From Roseofilum reptotaenium CS-1145 (GTDB lineage: Bacteria > Cyanobacteriota > Cyanobacteriia > Cyanobacteriales > Desertifilaceae), in contig NZ_JAQMUE010000083.1 of NCBI RefSeq assembly GCF_028330985.1, forward strand, positions 1 through 64,000: a stretch of 64,000 bases of DNA, read 5' to 3'. Below, piece after piece: positions 8,793-16,399 of this stretch. The notes under the pieces are model-generated. The model had not been told where the DNA came from. It did no database searches and saw only the letters and a list, made by a program, of their open reading frames with translations. Both the position numbers and the translations under genes were made by a program. How positions within the stretch are numbered: the stretch's first letter is position 1; each line of letters opens with the position of its first letter.

Positions 8793-9080
8793 ATGGAGCC
8801 GAATCAACGGCGTTGTGTAAGTTGCCGAAAAGTCGATCGAAAAGAAGCCTTTTGGCGAATTGTCCGGGTTTATCCAGATAGTAAAATCCAATTGGATCGG
8901 GGAATGGGGCGATCGGCTTATTTATGTCCACAAGCCGACTGTTTAAAAGCAGCTCAAAAAAAGAATCGATTAGGGCGATCGCTCAGAGCTTCTGTTGCGC
9001 CATCGGTTTATGAAGCTCTATGGTCTCGCTTACAGGCAGTGGATAACCCCCCGCCATCTCTCCCCAAATCTGAGCCATAA
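8793..9080 (+). CDS. ylxR: YlxR-family RNA-binding/regulatory protein (DUF448)
   Basis: A 95-residue member of the YlxR family, a small basic protein always found between nusA and infB. The conserved RRCVSCRKVDRKEAFWRIVR start and the family signature, here GMGRSAYLCP-ADC (usually GRGAYLC), are present. The family has been linked to RNA binding and to global transcriptional effects in other bacteria. It lies 50 bp after nusA. The Pro-rich C-terminus is not conserved. Confidence 0.92.
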   Translation: MEPNQRRCVSCRKVDRKEAFWRIVRVYPDSKIQLDRGMGRSAYLCPQADCLKAAQKKNRLGRSLRASVAPSVYEALWSRLQAVDNPPPSLPKSEP

Positions 9081-9281
9081 AACCCGGTTTTTGAACTCAT
9101 TGGGTAGCGAGATTTCTAAAAATCCTAACAATCCCTCCAGTTGGTTAACAATTTGTGCAAGATTAAATAAAGAAGTATTGATCGACCGAGTGGCGATCGA
9201 TTTCTTCTGTCCCTGTAGTTGTCGTCGAAAGGCAGGCCACTATGTAAAAACCAGTAGATATCACAGACGAGGCAAGTGTGG

Positions 9282-12200
9282 ATGAACAACGGCAAAGTCA
9301 GAATATACGAGCTATCCAAGGAATTGAATTTGGACAATCATTACGTTTTAAATCTTTGCGATCAATTGAATATCACCTACAAAAGTCATAGCAGCACCAT
9401 ATCCGAATCGGAAGCCGAGCGGATTCGCGCTTGGGCTGAAAAACATCCCCCCAGCGAAACACCAGCGGGAAAACCGACTCATCATCGCTCCAAATCCCAG
9501 GGGAGTGAAAAACCGATTAAGAAAAAACAGCAAATTTTAGAAATTCGGAGACATCCTTCTGAGGGAGACAAACCTAGTGGCTCGACACCAGAGGCACCCC
9601 GCAGTTCCTCAGAAGATGCTGTATCCCTGCAATCTCCTCCATCGCGACCTTCACCTTCACCTGTATCTGAAGTGTCTAAACCGACGACTCTACCCGTTGC
9701 CCCTGAGCAGAACGCTGAGGAACAGTCCGTTGCCTCCCGTCCCCCTGAACAACCCGCAGCCGAAAAGAGTGCTGAACCCTCTCCCCATTCACCCTCTAAG
9801 GACGTGACCCCGCCCCCATCCATGCCTGATGCAGATCAAAAAACTCAATTGATGGGCCCTCCGGTTCGCCCGTCCCAACCCACTAAGCCCTCAAAAGTTG
9901 AGGCAAAAACAGCTCCAGTAACGACGGAGGGAATGGTGAGCGCTCCCTCTGCGCCAGCCAAGCCAGCTAAACCGAATCGATCGCCGAAACCGCCTCGACT
10001 CAAACGCTCTGGAAATGAGGCGAAACCAGAGACTGGAGAGGTGAAAAAACCTCAAGGAACCAAATCGATTATCCTCAAAGACAGAGAGGCTGGGAAATCG
10101 GAAAAACTCAATGGTGGTAAAAAACGCCCCTCAGGATCGGGAGAAGCTACTGCCACTAGTTCTAAACCGAGGAAGCCCGCGAAACCTGAGGCGATCGCCG
10201 ATAAAGACAAAGATAAAGCATCCGATCCTCTGCGTCCGCGTCCAGTACGACCGGGAGCATCCACGAAAGGTAAGACTGAGGAGATGGATGATGAGGATCT
10301 GGTAACTACTCCTCTAGATAACGCAGAACCAGAGGAAACACTGGAATTAGAATTAAGACGGCCCATGCCTCGACCCACCAAAAAGGTGAAAAAACGGTCA
10401 GAGGAAGAGGATGAGGATGACCGCCAAAAGGCCAATGCTAAAGCCGGTAAAGGGGTAACCAAAAAACGCCGTCCTCAGATTATTGAGGATGATTTGGATG
10501 ACGATCTCGATGACGATCTCGATGATGATAACGCCACCGAAGTGAGTCTCTCTCTCGTGCGTCCAGCTAAACCGAAAGGATTATCGGCTCCTGCGGCTAA
10601 ACCCACAGGAGTACCCGCCGCCAAGAAGCGATCGTCTAATCGGGATCACAGAGGACGACGGATGGCCAATAAAGGGCCAGAGAAAGTTGAGAAACCGGAA
10701 AAAATTACCCTCAAGGGTGAATTAATGGTGCGCGATTTAGCGGCCTTGCTGGTGGTTCCCGAAACTGAGGTGGTTAAACGCTTATTTACTAAGGGAATTG
10801 CGGCCACGGTGACTCAAACCTTAGATCTGGAAACGGCGATCTGGGTGACTGAAGATTTGGGCGTAGAAGTGGAAACGGTGGCTGCCCAATCAGAAGCGAC
10901 AAAAACCCAGATGCTGGAAGAAGAGGACTTAGAACACCTCCATCGCCGTCCTCCAGTGGTGACGATTATGGGCCATGTGGATCATGGAAAAACGACGCTT
11001 CTGGATGCCATTCGCCAAACTAAGGTCGTTGATTCAGAAGCTGGTGGGATTACCCAACATATCGGGGCTTACCATGTGGATGTGGAGCACGATGACAATA
11101 GTCAGCAAATCGTATTTTTAGATACTCCTGGACATGAGGCGTTTACTGCCATGCGGGCTAGAGGAGCAAAAGTTACCGATATTGCCATTCTCGTGGTGGC
11201 GGCGGATGACGGGGTTCGTCCTCAAACCATTGAAGCCATTAGCCACGCCAAAGCCGCTCAGGTTCCGATTGTGGTTGCCATTAACAAGATTGATAAGGAA
11301 GGAGCTTCTCCCGATCGCGTCAAACAAGAGTTGATGGAACATGGCTTAGTTCCGGAAGAGTGGGGCGGAGATACGATTATGGTTCCCGTGAGCGCCATTC
11401 AGGGGGAAAACTTAGATGGCCTGTTGGAAATGTTGATCTTGGTCTCCGAGGTGGAAGAACTGTCCGCTAATCCCGATCGCCTAGCGAAAGGAACCATTAT
11501 TGAAGCCCATTTGGATAAGGCCAGAGGCCCGGTAGCCACCTTGCTGGTCCAGAATGGAACCCTGCGAGTCGGCGATGCGGTAGTGGCTGGAGCAACCATG
11601 GGTAAAGTTCGAGCAATGATCGATGACCGAGGCGATCGGGTGGAAGAAGCACTTCCGTCCTTTGCCGTCGAGGTCTTGGGTCTCAATGAACTGCCCTCAG
11701 CCGGAGATGAGTTTGAATGTATGGCGGATGAAAAAGAAGCGCGGGCGATCGCCAATTCCCGTGCAGATGCCCAACGGGAAACCCGCCTTCAACAAGCCCT
11801 CGCCTCCCGTCGAGTTACCCTCAGTTCTCTGAGCGCCCAAGTCAAAGAAGGCGAACTTAAGGAACTCAACCTACTCTTGAAAGCCGATGTTCAAGGGTCT
11901 GTAGAAGCCATTCTCGGCTCCTTGCAACAATTGCCTCAAAATGAAGTGCAACTGCGGATTCTCCTAGCTGCGGCAGGTGAAGTCACCGAAACTGACGTAG
12001 ATCTCGCTGCTGCCTCCAATGCTGTGATTATTTCCTTCAATACCACCTTTGCCAGTGGCGCTCGTGCAGCTGCCGATCAAACCGGTGTCGATGTTCGCGA
12101 ATACGACATTATCTATAAACTCCTAGATGATATTCAAGGGGCAATGGAAGGTCTGCTCGACCCGGAACTGGTGGAAGAAGATCTTGGCCAGGTCGAAGTC

Positions 12201-12473
12201 CGGGCTGTATTTACCATTGGTAAAGGAGCAGTGGCTGGATGTTATGTACTCTCGGGTAAAGCCATTCGTAACTGTAACTTGCGGGTAATGCGCGGCCAAA
12301 ACCTAATTTATGAAGGCTTCCTAGATTCCCTGCGTCGGGAACGGGATGATGTCAAAGAGGTCAATTCTGGTTTTGAATGCGGAATTGGGGTTGATAAGTT
12401 TACCACTTGGGAAGTCGGTGATGTGATTGAAACCTATCGCATGGTGACCAAACGGCGGACGTTATCAAGTTAA
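9282..12473 (+). CDS. infB: Translation initiation factor IF-2
   Basis: The initiator-tRNA-binding GTPase, 1063 residues from the ATG at 9282; an in-frame GTG at 9276 is less likely because the family begins [16 protein letters not shown]. Layout: IF2_N domain (1-50), a long low-complexity linker rich in P/S/K/E and with Asp-rich DLDDDLDDD stretches (about 60-460), a second IF2_N-like segment ([12 protein letters not shown]), then the G domain with [12 protein letters not shown] (G1), [10 protein letters not shown] (G2), DTPGHEAF (G3) and NKIDK (G4), and domains II-IV ending at RTLSS. The linker explains the large size. It closes the rimP operon, 200 bp after ylxR. Confidence 0.97.
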   Translation: MNNGKVRIYELSKELNLDNHYVLNLCDQLNITYKSHSSTISESEAERIRAWAEKHPPSETPAGKPTHHRSKSQGSEKPIKKKQQILEIRRHPSEGDKPSGSTPEAPRSSSEDAVSLQSPPSRPSPSPVSEVSKPTTLPVAPEQNAEEQSVASRPPEQPAAEKSAEPSPHSPSKDVTPPPSMPDADQKTQLMGPPVRPSQPTKPSKVEAKTAPVTTEGMVSAPSAPAKPAKPNRSPKPPRLKRSGNEAKPETGEVKKPQGTKSIILKDREAGKSEKLNGGKKRPSGSGEATATSSKPRKPAKPEAIADKDKDKASDPLRPRPVRPGASTKGKTEEMDDEDLVTTPLDNAEPEETLELELRRPMPRPTKKVKKRSEEEDEDDRQKANAKAGKGVTKKRRPQIIEDDLDDDLDDDLDDDNATEVSLSLVRPAKPKGLSAPAAKPTGVPAAKKRSSNRDHRGRRMANKGPEKVEKPEKITLKGELMVRDLAALLVVPETEVVKRLFTKGIAATVTQTLDLETAIWVTEDLGVEVETVAAQSEATKTQMLEEEDLEHLHRRPPVVTIMGHVDHGKTTLLDAIRQTKVVDSEAGGITQHIGAYHVDVEHDDNSQQIVFLDTPGHEAFTAMRARGAKVTDIAILVVAADDGVRPQTIEAISHAKAAQVPIVVAINKIDKEGASPDRVKQELMEHGLVPEEWGGDTIMVPVSAIQGENLDGLLEMLILVSEVEELSANPDRLAKGTIIEAHLDKARGPVATLLVQNGTLRVGDAVVAGATMGKVRAMIDDRGDRVEEALPSFAVEVLGLNELPSAGDEFECMADEKEARAIANSRADAQRETRLQQALASRRVTLSSLSAQVKEGELKELNLLLKADVQGSVEAILGSLQQLPQNEVQLRILLAAAGEVTETDVDLAAASNAVIISFNTTFASGARAAADQTGVDVREYDIIYKLLDDIQGAMEGLLDPELVEEDLGQVEVRAVFTIGKGAVAGCYVLSGKAIRNCNLRVMRGQNLIYEGFLDSLRRERDDVKEVNSGFECGIGVDKFTTWEVGDVIETYRMVTKRRTLSS

Positions 12474-12479
12474 TGGAGG

Positions 12480-12515
12480 ATAGGTAGGGGCGAAAAACTT
12501 TTCGCCCCTACCTAT
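12480..12515. repeat. Dispersed palindrome, copy 2, at the end of infB (probable terminator)
   Basis: A 17-bp perfect stem (core TAGGTAGGGGCGAAAA facing TTTTCGCCCCTACCTA) with a 2-base centre, starting 7 bases after the infB stop. It lies between the convergent genes infB and metR and may end both transcripts. Confidence 0.7.
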
Positions 12516-12610
12516 ACCGTTACCGTTATTGTAGACAGATTAGAGTGTCTCAGTGTTAATTGAATCAACTATAGTTACCCGTCTGTTTCTCATCAACAAT
12601 CTGCATCGAT

Positions 12611-13510
12611 TCAAGGATGCTCACTGTAATTACGAGCCAGTTCCATAAATGCATTGAGATAATCAACTTCGAGATCGGTGCGACGGACACCCAAGAAGAT
12701 TTGCTTTTGGATACCCCTGGAACCTAGTCGCACTGCACGCACAGGATATTTTTCAGAGAATTCCTCGACCAGCCAGCGGGGTAGAGCCGCCACTCCGCGT
12801 CCGCAGGCAACCATTTGCAGCATGATGTCCGTACTCTCGACCACTTTCTGTTTTCTGACTGTCCTGCCCGCGGGAGCGAGGAAGCCGGTGTAGATATCTA
12901 GGCGATCGCGAGAAACCGGATAGGTAAAAAGTACTTCCTCGCCAAGCTGCCGGGGCATGACGTGATCCTTCTCGACCAGTGGATGATCCGAAGAGACCAC
13001 CAGAACCTGCTCGTAGTCAAAGACTGGCTCAAAATGCAGTGACTTTTTTTGCAGTGGATCGGGTGTCACCAACAAGTCGATCTCGCGATCGAAGAGTGCC
13101 CCAATTCCCCCGAATTGAAACTTCTGTTTGACCTCAAAATCCACCAACGGCCAGGCGCGCAAGTAGGGGGCGATGATTTTCTGTAGCCACTGATAGCAGG
13201 GGTAGCACTCCATACCAATTCGTAAGGTTCCCCGCTCGCCACGAGCGAACTGTCCTAATTGTTCTTCTGTGTGGACGAACTGCGGAATCAGGCGGTTAGC
13301 CGTGGCCAGCAAGTGGGTTCCCGCCGGAGTGAGGCGAAGGCTGCGTCCTTCCCGATACCAAAGCTTTACCCCTATCCGATCTTCGAGCTTACGCATACTG
13401 TGGCTCAGGGCCGATTGTGTCAGGTGTAGCGCATTTGCGGCGGCGGTCATAGTCCCATGCAGTTCAACTGCGCGGACGATCTCAAGGTGGCTGCGTTCGA
13501 GAAATGCCAT
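12611..13510 (-). CDS. metR: LysR-family regulator, MetR-like (methionine biosynthesis)
   Basis: A 299-residue LysR-type activator. The N-terminal winged helix-turn-helix (AANALHLTQSALSHSMRKLEDRIGVKLWYREGRSLRLTPAG, about 21-62) is followed by an effector domain with GTLRIGMECYPCYQWL and VACGRGVAALPRWLVEEF, both typical of MetR, which responds to homocysteine and controls metE. A degenerate MetR box lies 11 bp ahead of the start codon. In most genomes metR and metE are divergent neighbours; here metE starts 2.9 kb away and a duplicated control region joins the two loci. MetR/MetE systems are unusual in cyanobacteria, which mostly use the B12-dependent MetH. Confidence 0.85.
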   Translation of the reverse strand: MAFLERSHLEIVRAVELHGTMTAAANALHLTQSALSHSMRKLEDRIGVKLWYREGRSLRLTPAGTHLLATANRLIPQFVHTEEQLGQFARGERGTLRIGMECYPCYQWLQKIIAPYLRAWPLVDFEVKQKFQFGGIGALFDREIDLLVTPDPLQKKSLHFEPVFDYEQVLVVSSDHPLVEKDHVMPRQLGEEVLFTYPVSRDRLDIYTGFLAPAGRTVRKQKVVESTDIMLQMVACGRGVAALPRWLVEEFSEKYPVRAVRLGSRGIQKQIFLGVRRTDLEVDYLNAFMELARNYSEHP

Positions 13511-13735
13511 CAGCTTTTCATGAGTTTAGTTCATTATTTCATGAGTAAATACCATTTTTCTTCATCGGTCAAGGCTGGTATGATAATTTTCATGCCAATA
13601 AGCAACAAGGAAAACAGCAAATTTCTTTTGCTGAAATACCCTCACATCGGAGCCAAGTTCTATGAGTAAAAGCCATATCAAAACATATTCGCTGGGATAC
13701 CCTTGCATTGGAGCCAAGCATGAATTGAAGACAAG
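13497..13735. repeat. Left copy of the duplicated metR-metE control region
   Basis: About 235 bp running from the 5' end of metR through the intergenic region into a truncated metE start. It matches 16217-16467 at roughly 85-90% by eye, including the metR start, the promoter, a 25-codon leader ORF (13592-13669) and the first metE codons. The copies differ by scattered substitutions, a 9-bp gap in the metE start and an exact inversion of 19 bases (13615-13633). Confidence 0.85.
13521..13533. promoter_or_regulatory. Degenerate MetR box upstream of metR
   Basis: TGAGTTTAGTTCA keeps 12 of the 13 positions that could match the MetR consensus TGAANNNNNTTCA (one half-site base changed). The equivalent base set in the metE-proximal copy is a perfect match. 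Confidence 0.5.
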
Positions 13736-13739
13736 GTAG
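13662..13739 (+). pseudogene. Truncated metE 5' end
   Basis: A 25-codon open frame, MSKSHIKTYSLGYPCIGAKH and five further residues, then TAG. It reproduces the first 28 residues of metE (MSNSHKTPIKTHSLGYPRIGAK) with three codons missing. The match ends at about 13735, and a terminator follows at once. It is the stump of a second metE copy, or the original start site separated from the gene by the insertion. Confidence 0.8.
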
Positions 13740-13742
13740 CTC

Positions 13743-13766
13743 AAAGGTCGCTATGGCGACCTTTTT
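13743..13766 (+). terminator. Intrinsic terminator behind the metE stump
   Basis: AAAGGTCGC-tatg-GCGACCTTT is a perfect 9-bp stem with a T tail, 4 bases after the stump's stop codon. Transcripts starting from the left-copy metE promoter would stop here. Confidence 0.75.
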
Positions 13767-13841
13767 CGGTGGTATTTTGCTGAAAACATCAACTCAATGG
13801 TCGCGATCGCATAACCATAGCATCAGTTTAGAGAGTTACTT

Positions 13842-13870
13842 GCCCAAAAAATCGCTGAGATTTTTTGGGC
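13842..13870 (-). terminator. Hairpin terminator downstream of the cyclase-like gene
   Basis: GCCCAAAAAATC-gctga-GATTTTTTGGGC, a perfect 12-bp stem 48 bp past the stop of the gene at 13918. It probably acts for that minus-strand gene. Confidence 0.6.
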
Positions 13871-13917
13871 ATCTTAAAGGCTCAAAGCCAAGCGTAGCCT
13901 TAGATTAACGCCTGTTG

Positions 13918-15006
13918 TCATCCTCTGAGTAGTTTTTGGTTTACCGTATGGATTGCTTGATCAAAACTATTCGGTTTGTTTTCTTTTCCATTAAATTCCT
14001 CGAACTGATACAGGAAATATTGTTGTACAAAAGTATTTTGTACATATTTTTGTACAAGAGACCATGGTGTTTCTTCTGACATTTTACTCTCTCTATTAAT
14101 TACCTCATGAGTGACTTTATCCAGACCAGAACGGCTAGCGTTGGGATGAGTTAGCACAATAAACTGTTCATTCTGTTGTGTAATATCGTTCCCACAATAA
14201 AGTGATTCAGGTCCGTGTTGTGTAACGTGAGTATAAATAGGTATTTGTTGAGCTTTTATGCAGTCCAGAAGCCATTGGGGAATAATTTGATACATATTCG
14301 ATCCAGCTTCTTGATGCTTTACTACATTAAAAACTCCAATCTTATCCTGTCTTATACTTTGTTTTGTAACCCCCACCAGAACAAGATCCCAATCGGCTAA
14401 GTACGGGCAAGATGTATTTCCAAGGAAAGTGCATAATGTTTTCCCGTTAGGATTCATCGTATTTTCCCATGAAAATTGACGATCTGTATTTCCACAACAT
14501 AAGTATGATTTTACATTTCCTGAACTTGTGTCTGTTTTGACAATTCTGTACGCTCCCTCTTGATTTGTTAGAGCAATACATGAAGGATCATCTTCCTTGC
14601 CTTTTTTTCCAAGTTTTTTTTGAATAGGAACCAATCCAGTTAAACGATTAAAATCATCATTGCCTTGAATTATTGCAGGATCAATGCTTTTCTCTTTTAC
14701 AGTAAGAGGCTTGGATGCAAACCCACCTAATCCATGCTGCAATCCACCAATCGCTACTCCTCGGTAAATAAAGAAAATACCAGGAAATCGAGTTCCTATC
14801 ACTGTTGTTTTTATGTAATTTGTACATGCTTCAACAAGTTTTTTTGCATCAACCAATCGCTGATTACCGTCTCCAATACCTGAAAAAGTTGGTTCCTCAA
14901 CATTCCCACCAATAGGTAGTAATTTTACCGTTATAGGATTAGGTTCGTTAGGTTCAATAGGGGGCTGGCCGAACTTTTGGTGTGGCTCAATGAATATCTC
15001 AATCAT
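13918..15006 (-). CDS. Putative ExoY/edema-factor-like nucleotidyl cyclase (toxin-like)
   Basis: A 362-residue protein. The catalytic residues of anthrax edema factor can be placed along it: YRGV with R82 (edema factor R329), then 17 residues on GFASKPLTVKEKS with K99 and K106 (K346 and K353). Both spacings, 17 and 7, are the same as in edema factor. TGLVPIQKKLGKKG follows, like the family's GYIP---SK--G. Then ADWDLVLVG with D205 and D207 (the metal-binding D491-x-D493) and VTQHGPES with H264 (the VNHGTE histidine, H577). H351 is replaced by K104. The family makes cAMP, cGMP or other cyclic nucleotides from NTPs, usually after activation by a host factor. No signal peptide is seen. GGAG stands 7 bp before the ATG. 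It sits in the insert between the metR and metE loci. The family call is my own motif reading. Confidence 0.62.
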   Translation of the reverse strand: MIEIFIEPHQKFGQPPIEPNEPNPITVKLLPIGGNVEEPTFSGIGDGNQRLVDAKKLVEACTNYIKTTVIGTRFPGIFFIYRGVAIGGLQHGLGGFASKPLTVKEKSIDPAIIQGNDDFNRLTGLVPIQKKLGKKGKEDDPSCIALTNQEGAYRIVKTDTSSGNVKSYLCCGNTDRQFSWENTMNPNGKTLCTFLGNTSCPYLADWDLVLVGVTKQSIRQDKIGVFNVVKHQEAGSNMYQIIPQWLLDCIKAQQIPIYTHVTQHGPESLYCGNDITQQNEQFIVLTHPNASRSGLDKVTHEVINRESKMSEETPWSLVQKYVQNTFVQQYFLYQFEEFNGKENKPNSFDQAIHTVNQKLLRG

Positions 15007-15017
15007 ATTTAAGTCTC

Positions 15018-15110
15018 CAATTACTCATTTAAGTTGACTGTAATCTTTAGACGATTTTCCAGAGAGAATTCTGAACTTTTAGAGTTAGATATTTTTTCCT
15101 AAATTTATAT
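15018..15110 (-). promoter_or_regulatory. Leader/promoter copy A, upstream of the cyclase-like gene
   Basis: Read on the minus strand, this stretch contains TTAGGAAAAAAT, CTAACTCTAAAAGTTCAGAA and ATCGTCTAAAGATTACAG in order. A similar series occurs at 15968-16050, upstream of the sigma-like pseudogene. Shared 5' regions suggest common control or a common origin. Confidence 0.5.
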
Positions 15111-15151
15111 CCTATAATCCAACTCGATCGGAAAACAGAGTATCTTGATAG

Positions 15152-15352
15152 AGAGAAAACGCCACTCAATCCATATTATTCACAGCACCCTTAGGAGCTT
15201 GGGCAATACCTACGTTTGCACCTAAACTCTTACAAACAGAAGAAGTCGATCCGACAAAAGTAGCGATCGCTCGTCCTATTGTTTTATTAGCTGTCGTTGA
15301 TACTTCACTCCTTGGTGGATATGTTGTTAAAAGTTATCGACACACCTTATAG
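15152..15352 (+). pseudogene. Gene fragment of unknown family (3' end)
   Basis: A 66-codon open frame without a start codon, ending at TAG 15350-15352. It includes LGAWAIPTFAPKLLQTEEVD and VLLAVVDTSLLGGYVVKSYR, which reads like a genuine, partly hydrophobic protein end, but I do not recognise the family. Its orientation is opposite to its neighbours. It looks like debris between the cyclase-like gene and the sigma-like pseudogene. Confidence 0.4.
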
Positions 15353-15942
15353 TGATCCACAAATTTCTAGCGATATATTCTGAATGAAGAAGCTCTTGAT
15401 AGAAGTCAAATAAACTTCTGGCGCAACACTTCCAATATCGAGCGATTGCTCCAATACAGCCTTTCCATCCCACACCCTGCATAAAACTCTGCCAAAAAAC
15501 AGAAAGTCTGGACATGGGTCTCTACTAACATTAACAACACCAGTAATATTTAAACAAACCATCGCCTTTAATATCATCTCCAGTTGAATAATTATCAATA
15601 AGGGAGCGGGTAAAGGAGAAAATAGAGAGATTTCTCCTGTGTAACGAAGATCTGTTTCTTCATCACTAATTATCCGTACTCGATCTAACTCTTCTGAGCT
15701 ATCAACAGTCTCTGACTTCTCTACCTCTGGTTGTGATGGAGAAATAGGGCGATCGCCTGATGGATTAATGGAATGGCAACTAAATTCGGTTAAAATTCAT
15801 CATCTTGAGACAGCAACGATAAAGCTGGTCTCGACTTTCTTGCCATTGCTACCAAAACTGAGAGATTAGATGGGAGTGATCGTTCTCTGTTCCCGCATTA
15901 TCTATTAAGTTTTGTTCTGTATTTGCTGTTCTGGAAGCCATA
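15347..15942 (-). pseudogene. Decayed sigma-70-like gene and adjoining frame
   Basis: From an ATG at 15942 the minus strand reads MASRTANTEQNLIDNAGTEN and on to ISQFW, a stop, then QWQESRDQLYRCCLKMMNFN. The W-QWQE-RD-LYRCCLK-M pattern is that of a cyanobacterial sigma-70-family-like protein group I remember (WQ-WQ---DYLYRCCLKWM-GNPTDAEDALSRAM). The match then breaks and another frame stays open to 15347 (SCHSINPSGDRP, DRVRIISDEETDLRYTGEIS, PCPDFLFFGRVLCRVWDGK). An in-frame stop and a frame change mark it as a pseudogene, possibly of two fused fragments. Confidence 0.45.
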
Positions 15943-15967
15943 AAAAAATGAAGGCAGAAAATTATGG

Positions 15968-16050
15968 AGTGGACTAGTATTACAGCTTTAAAACGATCTC
16001 AAAACTCCATTTCTGAATTTTTAGAGTTAAAAGTTTTTTTCCTAACTTGA
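15968..16050 (-). promoter_or_regulatory. Leader/promoter copy B, upstream of the sigma-like pseudogene
   Basis: On the minus strand it reads TTAGGAAAAAAAC, TTAACTCTAAAAATTCAGAA and ATCGTTTTAAAGCTGTAATA, in the same order as copy A at 15018-15110, with substitutions and short gaps. Confidence 0.5.
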
Positions 16051-16216
16051 TGCATTCCACCACACATAGGGTAACTCGAACAGCGACGAGCGCATGGACT
16101 TGCTCGACCGTTTCGAGAGACTCTTCAGTCACGTCAAGGTTGATTGCCTGACCGCAGAGCGAGATTTCATCGGTGAGGATTGTTCTCGTGCCTGCTCCTT
16201 TCGCGCCTCTCTTTCC
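16051..16216 (-). other. Foreign sequence joined to the metR stub
   Basis: Left of the right-hand duplicate the minus strand stays open after the metR start: MAFLERSH is followed by GKRGAKGAGTRTILTDEISL and then INLDVTEESLETVEQVH instead of MetR sequence. I do not recognise this segment. It is more GC-rich than the surrounding pseudogenes and marks the junction of the rearrangement. Confidence 0.4.
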
Positions 16217-16250
16217 GTGGCTGCGTTCGAGAAATGCCATCAGCTTTCCA

Positions 16251-16263
16251 TGAATTGTGTTCA
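16251..16263. promoter_or_regulatory. MetR operator, perfect consensus, upstream of metE
   Basis: TGAATTGTGTTCA fits the MetR consensus TGAANNNNNTTCA exactly, 129 bp before the metE start. A second half site (TTCATTATTCCATGA) overlaps it. This is the likely activation site for metE. Confidence 0.65.
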
Positions 16264-16321
16264 TTATTCCATGAGTAAATACCATTTTTCTTCATCGGTT
16301 AAGGCTGATACCATAATTTTC

Positions 16322-16399
16322 ATGCCAATAAGCAACCAGGAAAACAGCAAAAGAAATTTGCTGAAATACCCTCACATCGGAGCTAAGTTCTATGAGTAA
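16322..16399 (+). CDS. 25-residue leader ORF overlapping the metE start
   Basis: The frame reads MPISNQENSKRNLLKYPHIG and then AKFYE; its TAA overlaps the metE start (TATGAGTAA). The part LLKYPHIGAK resembles the MetE N-terminus SLGYPRIGAK, so it looks like a relict or copied metE start placed in the leader. The left copy (13592-13669) keeps the same length and frame (MPISNKENSKFLLLKYPHIG) although 19 bases inside it are inverted. It may couple translation to metE or be a leader peptide; function is inferred only from position. Confidence 0.45.
   Translation: MPISNQENSKRNLLKYPHIGAKFYE

Noticed and set aside
9482-10462. Antisense frames inside infB (113 and 136 codons)
   Set aside because: Low-complexity S/G-rich shadows of the infB linker with no independent start signal.
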